From positions 1-64,000 of the forward strand of contig NZ_JAHUBR010000002.1 in the NCBI RefSeq assembly GCF_025376885.1: 64,000 bases of DNA, written 5' to 3'. The position numbers were made by a program, and so were the translations under genes. Shown here piece by piece: positions 1 through 9,313 of the stretch (positions are counted from its first letter, which is position 1; each line of letters opens with the position of its first letter). The notes beneath the pieces are model-generated. The model was not told where the DNA came from and did no database searches. It worked only from the letters and a program-made list of their open reading frames with translations. This DNA is from Pseudoruegeria sp. SHC-113 (GTDB lineage: Bacteria; Pseudomonadota; Alphaproteobacteria; Rhodobacterales; Rhodobacteraceae).

Positions 1-119
1 TCCTGTCCACCGTTGCCACGGGCGTTGACAACGTCAACACCGACCTGTCGGCCTCCTTCACCTCCGGCCAGACCTTCTCCACGCAAGGCGACGGCGTGAC
101 CGCCACCGTGATCGACTAA
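1..119 (+). CDS. Flp-like pilin, 3' end only
   Basis: The 3' end of a gene that begins before the window; codons are in phase from base 3 and stop at TAA 117-119. The visible 38 residues end in TFSTQGDGVTATVID. That closely matches the tail of the complete pilin gene at 330-554 (TFSSQGGGVTATVID), so the two are tandem paralogues. The N-terminal prepilin signal and hydrophobic helix are outside the window. A strong intrinsic terminator follows directly, so this pilin is probably transcribed separately from the next one. Assignment as a Flp-type pilin subunit is inferred from the paralogue and from the Tad genes downstream. Confidence 0.7.
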   Translation, partial: LSTVATGVDNVNTDLSASFTSGQTFSTQGDGVTATVID

Positions 120-150
120 GATTTTCCACGGCGGCTACCCGCCAGGAAAC

Positions 151-182
151 AAAAAGCCGCCCCTCGGGGCGGCTTTTCTTTT
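151..182 (+). terminator. Intrinsic terminator after first pilin gene
   Basis: A 7-bp GC stem (156-162 with 167-173) with a CTCG loop is preceded by five A and followed by TTTTCTTTT. It lies 37 bases after the pilin stop codon. Strong pilin terminators are usual where the subunit is made in excess over the assembly machinery. Confidence 0.85.
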
Positions 183-329
183 GCGCCATTCCAATTGGAA
201 AGTCCGACAGATTGGCAGAAACGCCAAAAATTGGCCGCAATCATGTGGTTAACAAAACATGCTGCCGCAGAGCTCCAGGCCCGGGCGGCTTGTATCTGTT
301 CGCAAGTGGCGTGTTGAGGGAGATAGAAA

Positions 330-554
330 ATGCACCAGAACAAACAGATGAAAGACTTTACGGAAGAGGAAGACGGCGCTGTGAGCGTCGACTGGGTTGT
401 ACTGACGGCCGCGCTTGTTGCGATGACGATCGCCATCCTGCCCGCGCTCTATGTTGGCGTCGACAACTCCATGGACGACATGGAAGCCACCTTTGTGAGC
501 GGCGAGACTTTCTCATCGCAGGGCGGCGGTGTCACGGCGACGGTGATCGATTGA
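330..554 (+). CDS. Flp/Fap-type pilin subunit (74 aa)
   Basis: Small pilin heading the Tad locus. The N-terminus is acidic and polar (residues 1-17), followed by GAVSVDWVVLTAAL and a hydrophobic helix to about residue 40. This fits the Flp prepilin pattern G|xxxxEy-hydrophobic, with cleavage expected after the glycine by the prepilin peptidase encoded at 10173-10670. The glutamate normally at mature position 5 is aspartate here. The C-terminal half is longer than in a minimal Flp pilin and ends like the truncated paralogue upstream. ATG 330 has a GAGGGA Shine-Dalgarno about 10 bases before it. The 210-base gap upstream holds the terminator of the previous pilin and a CATGT-N10-ACATG inverted repeat (242-261). 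Confidence 0.8.
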   Translation: MHQNKQMKDFTEEEDGAVSVDWVVLTAALVAMTIAILPALYVGVDNSMDDMEATFVSGETFSSQGGGVTATVID

Positions 555-716
555 TCACCGCTTTCCCGCAGATTGTTTTCAATAGTGAGCTAAAAAAGCA
601 AAATCCCTCCGTTTGATCATCTTTTTGCCCAATTCGCCAATTAGTGTCTGAGCAAAGGGGAGCAGTGCGCCGTTCATCCGGCCAGCTGCCGCCAGAAAAA
701 CCGGAAGGACAAGTTC

Positions 717-1553
717 ATGCGTGCTGTATTTGTACTGGTGTTGATGCTGGGCGTGGGCCTTGCAGGCTTCGCCGTTTACATGGCCAAGGACTACGTGGGC
801 GCCTATGAGCGCGCGTTGCAGGCCGAACGGGCCGTCACCGCTCAGATGGTACCGACCGTCGAGGTCCTCACCCTCAATCGCCCCCTCAAATACGGCGAAC
901 GCATCCGCCCGGACGATGTCCAGAAAATCCGCTGGCCGGAAAACGCGATCCCAGAGGGCGCGTTCAAAACAGCCGAGGAGCTGTTCCCGAAAGGCGAAGA
1001 AGAGCTGCGTACCGTTCTGCGCGCGATGGAGAAGGATGAGGCCATTCTGGCCGTGAAGGTGACCGAGCCTGGCGAGGATGCTGGCCTGACCTCGCGGCTC
1101 GACAAAGGCATGCGCGCTTTCGCAATCAAGGTGGATGTGGCCTCCGGCGTGTCCGGCTTCCTGCGCCCCGGCGACCGCGTCGATGTCTATTGGACGGGTT
1201 CCAGCCGCGACAAGGACGTCACCAAGCTGATTGAGGCCGGTGTGGAACTGATCGCCATCGACCAGATCGCCGACGGCGACCGCAACGAGGCCCGCATCGC
1301 CCGCACGGTGACGGTTCAGGTCACGCCGCAGCAGGTCGCCTCGCTGGCGCAGGCCCAGTCCACCGGCAATCTCTCGCTCTCTCTCGTGGGCGCCGAGGAC
1401 GACACGGTCGCCGAGGCCATCGAGGTGGACCAACAACTGCTTCTGGGCATCGAGGACGAAAAAATCGTTGAAAAGCAGCAAGAAAAGGTCTGCACCATCC
1501 GCACCCGGCGGGGCAATGAGCTGGTCGAGATCCCGATCCCCTGCACCAACTGA
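717..1553 (+). CDS. cpaB: Flp pilus assembly protein CpaB/RcpC
   Basis: A 278-residue inner-membrane-anchored periplasmic protein of the Tad pilus. It has one N-terminal membrane segment (residues about 2-22) and then a SAF-type domain. The stretch VEVLTLNRPLKYGERIRPDD and the later VASGVSGFLRPGDRVDVYWT are typical of CpaB, where SAF domains are thought to bind peptidoglycan or stabilise the secretin. The C-terminus carries two cysteines (CTIRTRRG and IPIPC), possibly a disulfide. ATG 717 has GGAAGGA upstream. The 162-base gap before it shows no clear feature. A strong terminator follows, which separates cpaB from cpaC. Confidence 0.9.
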   Translation: MRAVFVLVLMLGVGLAGFAVYMAKDYVGAYERALQAERAVTAQMVPTVEVLTLNRPLKYGERIRPDDVQKIRWPENAIPEGAFKTAEELFPKGEEELRTVLRAMEKDEAILAVKVTEPGEDAGLTSRLDKGMRAFAIKVDVASGVSGFLRPGDRVDVYWTGSSRDKDVTKLIEAGVELIAIDQIADGDRNEARIARTVTVQVTPQQVASLAQAQSTGNLSLSLVGAEDDTVAEAIEVDQQLLLGIEDEKIVEKQQEKVCTIRTRRGNELVEIPIPCTN

Positions 1554-1565
1554 CAGAGCACATGG

Positions 1566-1593
1566 AAGGGCCACAGCACGCTGTGGCCCTTTT
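1566..1593 (+). terminator. Intrinsic terminator after cpaB
   Basis: A perfect 11-bp inverted repeat (1566-1576 and 1581-1591) with a CACG tetraloop ends in a T run. It starts 12 bases after the cpaB stop. It implies that cpaC, 150 bases downstream, has its own promoter or depends on read-through. Confidence 0.85.
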
Positions 1594-1740
1594 CACATTT
1601 TGCGATGTGTTGCCACATATCCACATCAGAACAGGGCCGCAACACATTGATTCTTGCAAAAAAACCACATGGCATGCATGGTTGACAGGAAATGGGCGCA
1701 AGACCCGGAACACATGTGATCATAGAGGCAGGGTCACTCG

Positions 1741-3150
1741 ATGCTTAAGAATTGGATTTCGGCGGCCCTTTGCGGTGCCGCTCTCTTCGTCGCAAGCGTG
1801 CCAACCGGGGCGCATGCCGAAACCCTTCGCGTTTTGCGTGGCTCCGTCACCAGCGCCCTGGCCGTTCCGATGAACCGGGCCGTGGTCGTTGAAAGCGATG
1901 TCCCCTTCGCGGAGCTCTCCATCGCCAACCCGACGATCGCGGATCTTTCCACGCTGTCGGATCGCACGATCTACGTGCTGGGCAAAGTGCCGGGCCGCAC
2001 GACGCTGACATTGCTCGGCGTGGACGGCGGGCTGATCGCCAATGTCGAAGTGCAGGTCACGCCGGATGTGGCGGAGTTCAAGGAACGCCTGCGCCAGATC
2101 CTCCCCGGTGAGAAAATCGAAGTGCGCACCGCCAATGACGGCATCGTGCTGTCGGGCACGGTGTCCAGCGCCGCGAAGCTCGACCGTGCCCTTGATCTCG
2201 CCGAACGCTACGCGCCGGAGCGTGTGTCCAACCTCATGGTCGTCGGCGGCACCCAGCAGGTGATGCTGAAAGTCCGTTTTGCCGAGATGCAGCGCTCGGT
2301 GGCCAAGAGCCTGAACCTCAGCGCCGCCGCCTCCGGCACGCTTTTCTCCGGCGACGCCACCGTTGACGCTGGGAACAATGCTTTCAGCGACGGCGGCCCT
2401 TTCAACGGCAACCCCGTCACCTCTCCCAACGAGGCGCAGGGCCGGTTGCAGCTTGGCTTCAACGCGGGCAGCGTTGAGTTTGCCGTGCTTCTGGAAGCCC
2501 TTGAATCCAAAGGCGTTGTCCGCACGCTCGCGGAGCCCAACCTCACCGCTCTCTCCGGGCAGGAGGCGAAGTTCCTTGCTGGTGGCGAATACCCGGTCCC
2601 GGTCGCGCAGGACAACGGCACCACCTCGGTGGAATTCAAACCCTTCGGCGTGGAGCTCAACTTTACCCCCCGCGTGGTGGACGGCGATCTGATCAACCTC
2701 TCCATGGTGGCGGCCGTCAGCTCGCTTGATCCGACCAGCGGCATCGTGGCCGATGGCTTCCAGGTCAACGCCTTCAAGCGCCGCGAAACCTCCACCACAG
2801 TGGAAATGCGCGACGGCGAGAGCTTTGCCATCGCCGGCCTGCTGCTGGACGATTTCCAGGACAACGTGGCGCAAGTGCCGTGGATCGGGGATATCCCGGT
2901 GCTGGGCACGCTGTTCCGCTCCACCGATTTCCAGCGCGACCAGAGCGAGCTTGTGATCATCATCACCCCGCATCTCGTGACGCCGACCCGTGGCGAAGCG
3001 CTGGCCCTGCCGACGGACCGCATCAAACCGCCGTCCGAGGCCGATCTCTTCCTGCGCGGCAAGCTCGTGGGCAACGCCAAGATCTCCGGCGCGGCCGGGG
3101 AAGTGGCGCGGCAGGATTTCAGCGGGTCCTATGGCTACGTGATGGAGTAA
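1741..3150 (+). CDS. cpaC: Tad pilus outer-membrane secretin CpaC/RcpA
   Basis: The 469-residue secretin forms the outer-membrane channel for the Flp pilus. It starts with a Sec signal peptide (to about residue 25, GAHA|ETL). An N-terminal pilus-associated domain (about 30-100) and a BON-like segment (about 110-165) follow. The C-terminal secretin core (about 180-430) includes VEFAVLLEALESKGVVRTLA, EPNLTALSGQEAKFLAGGE and VPWIGDIPVLGTLFRSTDF, which are hallmark secretin motifs. The gene is preceded by the cpaB terminator and followed four bases later by the OmpA-family lipoprotein gene, so those two are co-transcribed. Confidence 0.92.
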   Translation: MLKNWISAALCGAALFVASVPTGAHAETLRVLRGSVTSALAVPMNRAVVVESDVPFAELSIANPTIADLSTLSDRTIYVLGKVPGRTTLTLLGVDGGLIANVEVQVTPDVAEFKERLRQILPGEKIEVRTANDGIVLSGTVSSAAKLDRALDLAERYAPERVSNLMVVGGTQQVMLKVRFAEMQRSVAKSLNLSAAASGTLFSGDATVDAGNNAFSDGGPFNGNPVTSPNEAQGRLQLGFNAGSVEFAVLLEALESKGVVRTLAEPNLTALSGQEAKFLAGGEYPVPVAQDNGTTSVEFKPFGVELNFTPRVVDGDLINLSMVAAVSSLDPTSGIVADGFQVNAFKRRETSTTVEMRDGESFAIAGLLLDDFQDNVAQVPWIGDIPVLGTLFRSTDFQRDQSELVIIITPHLVTPTRGEALALPTDRIKPPSEADLFLRGKLVGNAKISGAAGEVARQDFSGSYGYVME

Positions 3151-3154
3151 GCAC

Positions 3155-3787
3155 ATGAAACAGCCCCTCATTGCCCTCCTCGCCATTGCTGGCATCGCCA
3201 CGCTCTCGGCCTGTTCCAACAGCGATTTCTACGGCGAAGCCGGCCAGTCCATCGATGAAGGCGGCTTCGGCAACCCGACGATGAACAACGTTCAGCTGCA
3301 GACCGGCCAGAAGAGCTACACCGAAAGCCTCGCGCGCCGCTTTGCCGATGAAGTGCCCTCCACGGTGAACTTCGCCTTCGACAGCGCCGTGCTGGATCAG
3401 AGCGCCCAACTCACCCTGCGCAAGCAGGCCGACTGGATCCGCCAGTTCCCCGAAGTCCGCTTCCGGGTCTATGGCCACACCGACGCGGTTGGCTCCTCGG
3501 GCTACAACAAGAGCCTTGGCAAACGCCGTGCCGATGCGGTGGTGAAGTACCTCGGCAGCCTTGGCATCTCCACCTCGCGCCTTGAAGCCGTTGTTTCCTT
3601 TGGCGAAACCCAGCCTCTGATCGTTTCTGAGGGTCGCGAACGCCGCAACCGGCGCACGGTGACTGAGGTTTCGGGCTTCGTGGATCGCCACCCCAGCGTG
3701 CTCAACGGCAAATACGCCGAAGTCGTCTGGCGGGAGTATGTCCAGAGCGCGACGGAGCTTTCCACGTCTGCGGAGACCAAGGAATAA
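3155..3787 (+). CDS. OmpA-family lipoprotein of the Tad locus
   Basis: A 210-residue lipoprotein. The signal peptide ends in the lipobox LSAC (Cys20). An OmpA/MotB peptidoglycan-binding domain spans about residues 66-170, with VNFAFDSAVLD, YGHTDAVGSSGYN and LGKRRADAV visible. It starts four bases after the cpaC stop and is followed by a terminator. Its position next to the secretin suggests that it anchors or stabilises the channel at peptidoglycan. That role is inference from context. Confidence 0.88.
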   Translation: MKQPLIALLAIAGIATLSACSNSDFYGEAGQSIDEGGFGNPTMNNVQLQTGQKSYTESLARRFADEVPSTVNFAFDSAVLDQSAQLTLRKQADWIRQFPEVRFRVYGHTDAVGSSGYNKSLGKRRADAVVKYLGSLGISTSRLEAVVSFGETQPLIVSEGRERRNRRTVTEVSGFVDRHPSVLNGKYAEVVWREYVQSATELSTSAETKE

Positions 3788-3823
3788 ACCCGATATCGGC
3801 AAGGGTCTGAACCCAAATGCCAC

Positions 3824-3858
3824 AAAAGGCCGCCTCCGGAAACGGTGGCGGCCTTTTT
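3824..3858 (+). terminator. Intrinsic terminator after OmpA-family gene
   Basis: The hairpin has arms GGCCGCC and GGCGGCC continued by CCG/CGG across one T-T mismatch, a GAAA tetraloop, flanking A4 and a T5 tail. It ends the cpaC-ompA transcription block. The remaining bases up to 4026 hold no gene and presumably carry the promoter for the cpaE block. Confidence 0.88.
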
Positions 3859-4026
3859 GCAGGATCGTCTTAAGATACCGAATAATTACGGTCTTTTGGC
3901 CGCAATCTTGCCCAAGTTGTTCACCATCTTCCTTGACTGAAGAGTAAAGCGGTTCATTGCGAGTCGCGGCTCATAGGCCGCACGTGGGGTGCGGTTGGTT
4001 TTTGAGTTACGGAAGGACGTGAGGAT

Positions 4027-5277
4027 ATGAGCAGTGGTGCGACAATGCTGAAGCCTGAGCCGGCACCGCTCCTGGCGTGCACGATTTCCCGTGATGTGCA
4101 GAACTTTGATCTGCTGATCGAGGATATGGAAACCGAACTAGGCGAAAGCTGGGGCGATCTCGGGTTCGAGGATGCCGCTGTCTTCCTGAAACAGGATGAC
4201 GCGCTGACGTTGGAATTCGTGGCCATCGCGGTGGATGAGGAAGACGAGGCCGAGATCGATCTCGTTGGCCGCCTCGTGACAACGGCGAAGGAGCGCGGCA
4301 TCCGCGTGATCCTGATCGCCGACAACGTGAGCCCCAACACGCTACACCGCCTGATGCGGATGGGCGCGCAGGATTTCATCCCCTACCCGCTGCCCGAGAA
4401 CGAGCTGCACGATGCCATCGAGCGCATTCGCCGCGTCGGTGCCGAACCCGCCGCTCCGTCCGAGGACGCGCCCACCACCAAGCGCAAGGCACGCGGGGAC
4501 CGCAGCGCGGTGATCCTGCCCGTGCACGGCATGGCAGGGGGCACCGGGGCTTCTACCCTCGCGGTGAACCTCGCCTGGGAGCTGGCCACGATCGACAAGA
4601 AAGATCCGCCGCGCGTCTGCCTGCTGGATTTCGACCTGCAGTTCGGCAGCATCTCCACCTTCCTAGATCTGCCCCGCCGCGAGATCGTCTATGAGCTCCT
4701 GAGCGCAACCGAAAACATGGACGCCGACAGCTTCATGCAGGCGCTGCTGACTTATAACGACAAGCTGCATGTGCTCACCGCGCCGCCGGAAATGCTGCCG
4801 CTGGACATTCTCGGCCCCGAGGACGTGGACGCGATCATCGAGATCGCGCGCACCAATTTCGACTACGTCGTGATCGACATGCCCTCCACGCTGATCAGCT
4901 GGACAGAGGCGGTTCTGGCACAGGCGCATATCTATTTCGCGACGCTGGAGCTCGATATGCGCTCGGCCCAGAACACACTGCGCATGATCAAGGCCCTGAA
5001 GGCCGAACAGCTTCCGGTGGAGAAACTGCGCTACGTGCTGAACCGTGGCCCGAAGTTCACCGATCTTTCCGGCAAGAGCCGCGTGAAGCGCATGGCCGAG
5101 AGCCTCGACATCAAGCTCGAACTGCTGCTGCCCGATGGGGCGAAACAGGTCAGCCAATCCGAGGATCACGGCATGCCGCTGGCCGAAGGCGCGGCCAAGA
5201 ACCCGCTGCGGAAGGAAATCGCCAAGCTCGCGCAGTCCATCCATGAACGCAATCTCTCCTCTGCCGAAACGGCCTGA
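4027..5277 (+). CDS. cpaE: Pilus assembly protein CpaE/TadZ
   Basis: A 416-residue Tad localisation protein. The N-terminal half (about 1-140) resembles a receiver fold and the C-terminal half is a MinD/ParA-like ATPase. The nucleotide loop (about residues 168-177, GMAGGTGAST) lacks both the signature lysine and the Walker lysine of KGGVGKT proteins. VCLLDFDLQFGS and YVVIDMPSTL provide the other ATPase motifs. CpaE/TadZ recruits the pilus machine to its site. ATG 4027 follows a purine-rich stretch, and cpaF starts 16 bases after the stop. The gene begins a compact block running to 10670. Confidence 0.9.
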   Translation: MSSGATMLKPEPAPLLACTISRDVQNFDLLIEDMETELGESWGDLGFEDAAVFLKQDDALTLEFVAIAVDEEDEAEIDLVGRLVTTAKERGIRVILIADNVSPNTLHRLMRMGAQDFIPYPLPENELHDAIERIRRVGAEPAAPSEDAPTTKRKARGDRSAVILPVHGMAGGTGASTLAVNLAWELATIDKKDPPRVCLLDFDLQFGSISTFLDLPRREIVYELLSATENMDADSFMQALLTYNDKLHVLTAPPEMLPLDILGPEDVDAIIEIARTNFDYVVIDMPSTLISWTEAVLAQAHIYFATLELDMRSAQNTLRMIKALKAEQLPVEKLRYVLNRGPKFTDLSGKSRVKRMAESLDIKLELLLPDGAKQVSQSEDHGMPLAEGAAKNPLRKEIAKLAQSIHERNLSSAETA

Positions 5278-5293
5278 GTAAAGGAGGCGCCCT

Positions 5294-6733
<1,440 letters not shown>

Positions 6734-6738
6734 CGATC

Positions 6739-7707
6739 ATGCCCATCAACATGGAACTCATCATCTACGGCGTGATCTTCGTGGCGGTGCTGCTGCTTGT
6801 TGAAGGCATCTACCTGACGGTCTTCGGCAAATCGATCAGCCTGAACAGCCGCGTGAACCGCCGCCTTGAGATGCTCGAAAAAGGCATCGGGCGCGAACAG
6901 GTTCTGGAACAGCTCCGCAAGGAGATGGGCCAGCACATGCGCTCCAAATCCTTCCCGCTCTACTCGATCCTCGCCGAGAAGGCGCAGAAGGCCAACATCG
7001 CCTTCTCGCCCACGCAGATCATCATGGTGATGATGCTTCTTTCGGTGGTGGCCTTCTTCGGCCTCACCATCGGCACCAGCGCCGGGCTGCCCGTGCGCCT
7101 GCTCGTGGCGCTGATGATGGGCGTGGGCGGCGTCTACTTCTGGATCAACGGCAAGGCCAAGAAGCGCCTTGGCCTGATCGAAGAACAACTGCCCGATGCG
7201 GTGGACCTCATGGTGCGCTCGCTGCGCGTGGGGCACCCGTTTTCCTCCGCGATCCAGATCGTGGCGCGCGAAGTGCCCGATCCGCTGGGCTCGGAAATGG
7301 GGGTGATCGCCGACGAGGCCGCCTATGGCCGCGACATGGGCGAAGCCCTGAAATCCATGGCCGAACGGCTCGATATGCAGGACATGCGTTTCCTCGCCGT
7401 GGCCGTTGCGATCCAGCAGCAATCCGGTGGTAACCTGGCCGAGATCCTTGCAGGCCTCTCGCAGGTGATCCGTGCCCGCTTCCGCCTGTTCCGCCGCGTG
7501 AAAGCCATCACGGCTGAGGCGAAATGGTCCGGCATGTTCCTGTCGGGCTTCCCCTTCGGCGCGCTGATCATGATCAACGTGATCCAGCCGAACTATTACG
7601 ACGACGTGAAGGAAACCTCCGTCTTCATCCCCGCGTGCCTTGTGGTTGCCGGCTTCCTCTTTGCCAACGTGATCGTCATGCGCCGCCTCGTGAACATCAA
7701 GGTGTAG
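6739..7707 (+). CDS. tadB: Tad inner-membrane platform protein TadB
   Basis: A 322-residue type II secretion system F-family protein. It has a membrane segment at the N-terminus (about 5-25), two in the middle (about 93-135) and a C-terminal pair around 270-315. The cytoplasmic T2SSF domain includes QLPDAVDLMVRSLRVGHPFS and the conserved AIQQQSGGNLAEIL. It forms the platform on which CpaF acts, together with TadC. It starts five bases after the cpaF stop and is nine bases ahead of tadC, in one operon. Confidence 0.92.
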   Translation: MPINMELIIYGVIFVAVLLLVEGIYLTVFGKSISLNSRVNRRLEMLEKGIGREQVLEQLRKEMGQHMRSKSFPLYSILAEKAQKANIAFSPTQIIMVMMLLSVVAFFGLTIGTSAGLPVRLLVALMMGVGGVYFWINGKAKKRLGLIEEQLPDAVDLMVRSLRVGHPFSSAIQIVAREVPDPLGSEMGVIADEAAYGRDMGEALKSMAERLDMQDMRFLAVAVAIQQQSGGNLAEILAGLSQVIRARFRLFRRVKAITAEAKWSGMFLSGFPFGALIMINVIQPNYYDDVKETSVFIPACLVVAGFLFANVIVMRRLVNIKV

Positions 7708-7716
7708 GAGGCCCAG

Positions 7717-8715
7717 ATGGATTACCTGAACACATTCAATGCCATGCTGAAGGAAAACTTCGGCGATCTGGGCCCCTTCGTCATCGTCGGCGTGCTTGGC
7801 ATCCTGCTGATCGCGCTCACCCTGCCCTTCCTGCTGAACCGCAAGGAAGATCCGCTGGACAAGCTGAAGAAGGCGCAGAAGCAAGGCGGCACCGGCGCGG
7901 AGAAAACCGCGTTACGCTTCGAGACGAAGAACGACAAGCTCGAAAAATACGCCAACTTCCTTGAACCGCAGGACGAAGAAGAACTGTCTGCCGCGCGGCT
8001 GCAACTGCTGCGCGCCGGTTACCGTACCAAGGGCGCAGTGCGGATGTTCCACTTTGCCCAGTTTGCCCTTGGCCTTGGCCTGCTGGGCGCGGGCGCGATC
8101 TTCGCCGTCATCCAGAGCCAGACAAACCCCGACGTGGGCATGCAGAAGATGCTCATGACGGTGCTGATCCCCGGCGTTGTCGGCTACTACTTGCCGCGCT
8201 ACTGGGTAAACAAGCGGGTGCAGGAGCGCCAGGAACAGATGGTTAACGGCTTCCCGGACGCGCTCGACATGATGCTCGTCTGCGTGGAAGCGGGCCAGTC
8301 GATGGACCAGGCGATCATCCGCGTCAGCCGCGAGCTGCAGGCCGGTTTCCCGGCGCTGGCCGAGGAATTCGCCACCGTCGCTTACGAGCTGAAAGCGGGC
8401 AAGGATCGCCCCACCGTGCTGAAGGACATGTCCGAACGCGCCGGGGCAGCAGACATCGCGAGCTTCGTGACGGTGCTGATCCAATCGGCGAGCTTCGGCA
8501 CCTCGGTGGCGGATGCGCTGCGGGTGTTTGCCGGGGAAATGCGGGACAAACGCGTGATGCGGGCCGAGGAAAAGGCCAACACGCTGCCCACGAAGATGAC
8601 GCTGGCAACTATGATGTTGACCGTGCCGCCGCTGCTGATCATCCTGATCGGGCCGTCGGTCTACGGGATTGCCACCCTGCTCGGCGGAGGCGCTGCAACG
8701 AGCATCGGGAACTGA
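7717..8715 (+). CDS. tadC: Tad inner-membrane platform protein TadC
   Basis: A 332-residue second T2SSF-family platform protein. There is an N-terminal membrane segment (about 20-45), a middle pair (about 108-165) and a C-terminal segment (about 290-325). The core is NGFPDALDMMLVCVEAGQSM. The family motif QSASFGTSVADALRVFA is visible. An AGGAGG precedes the ATG. It is the partner of TadB. Confidence 0.92.
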   Translation: MDYLNTFNAMLKENFGDLGPFVIVGVLGILLIALTLPFLLNRKEDPLDKLKKAQKQGGTGAEKTALRFETKNDKLEKYANFLEPQDEEELSAARLQLLRAGYRTKGAVRMFHFAQFALGLGLLGAGAIFAVIQSQTNPDVGMQKMLMTVLIPGVVGYYLPRYWVNKRVQERQEQMVNGFPDALDMMLVCVEAGQSMDQAIIRVSRELQAGFPALAEEFATVAYELKAGKDRPTVLKDMSERAGAADIASFVTVLIQSASFGTSVADALRVFAGEMRDKRVMRAEEKANTLPTKMTLATMMLTVPPLLIILIGPSVYGIATLLGGGAATSIGN

Positions 8716-8721
8716 TCCAAG

Positions 8722-9285
8722 GTGACAGTCAAACAACTGCTGATTCCGATCCTTCTGGGATCGCTCGCCGCCTGTAACACCACAGGCGGCGAGCCGCTTT
8801 CCGAGGCCAGCCCCTACGCCCCCAGTGTGGACCGCAGCGCGGACTCGGTGGATGGGCTGATCGTGGGGCACCGGCTGATGGAGGCCGGTGAATATGAGCT
8901 TGCGCTGAAATCCTACTATCGCGCCGCCGCCGATACGGGCGTCACACCCGATCTTCTCTCGGCCCTTGGCTCGGCCAACCTGCGGCTCGGGCGGCTCGGA
9001 CAGGCCGAAGGGCTGCTCCGGCAATCGGTTGAGATGAACCCCGACTTCGTCCCGGCCTGGAACAATCTCGGCGTGCTCCTCATGGAGAAGGGCGAATACG
9101 GAGAGGCGAAAGAGGTGTTTCGCCGGGCCTATGCGCTGGATAGTGGCGAAAGTGACGCCATCCGCGAGAATTTTAGAATTTCTGCTGAAAAGGTGAACGA
9201 ACCCGGCTATGGTGCCGAGAATAATAACGAATTCGCGTTGGTAAGGCGGGGTAGCAACGAATACCTGATCCTCCACGCACCCTGA
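8722..9285 (+). CDS. tadD: TadD-like TPR lipoprotein (187 aa)
   Basis: A GTG start six bases after tadC encodes a signal peptide ending in lipobox LAAC (Cys18). Tetratricopeptide repeats cover about residues 45-150, for example EYELALKSYYRAAADTGV and FVPAWNNLGVLLMEKGEY. TadD lipoproteins are thought to help secretin assembly as pilotins. A second TPR lipoprotein follows, so the locus has two TadD-type proteins. The C-terminal tail (about 165-187) lacks repeats. The Shine-Dalgarno before the GTG is weak. Confidence 0.82.
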   Translation: MTVKQLLIPILLGSLAACNTTGGEPLSEASPYAPSVDRSADSVDGLIVGHRLMEAGEYELALKSYYRAAADTGVTPDLLSALGSANLRLGRLGQAEGLLRQSVEMNPDFVPAWNNLGVLLMEKGEYGEAKEVFRRAYALDSGESDAIRENFRISAEKVNEPGYGAENNNEFALVRRGSNEYLILHAP

Positions 9286-9313
9286 GGAAACGAGCAGTAA
9301 GGGACGCAGGAAT

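Noticed and set aside
612-620. TTTGATCAT in the gap before cpaB, similar to the polyamine operator core
   Set aside because: Single short match, far from polyamine genes and without a second arm; probably chance.
1682-1725. TTGACA at 1682-1687 as -35 of a cpaC promoter
   Set aside because: No acceptable -10 lies 15-19 bases downstream.
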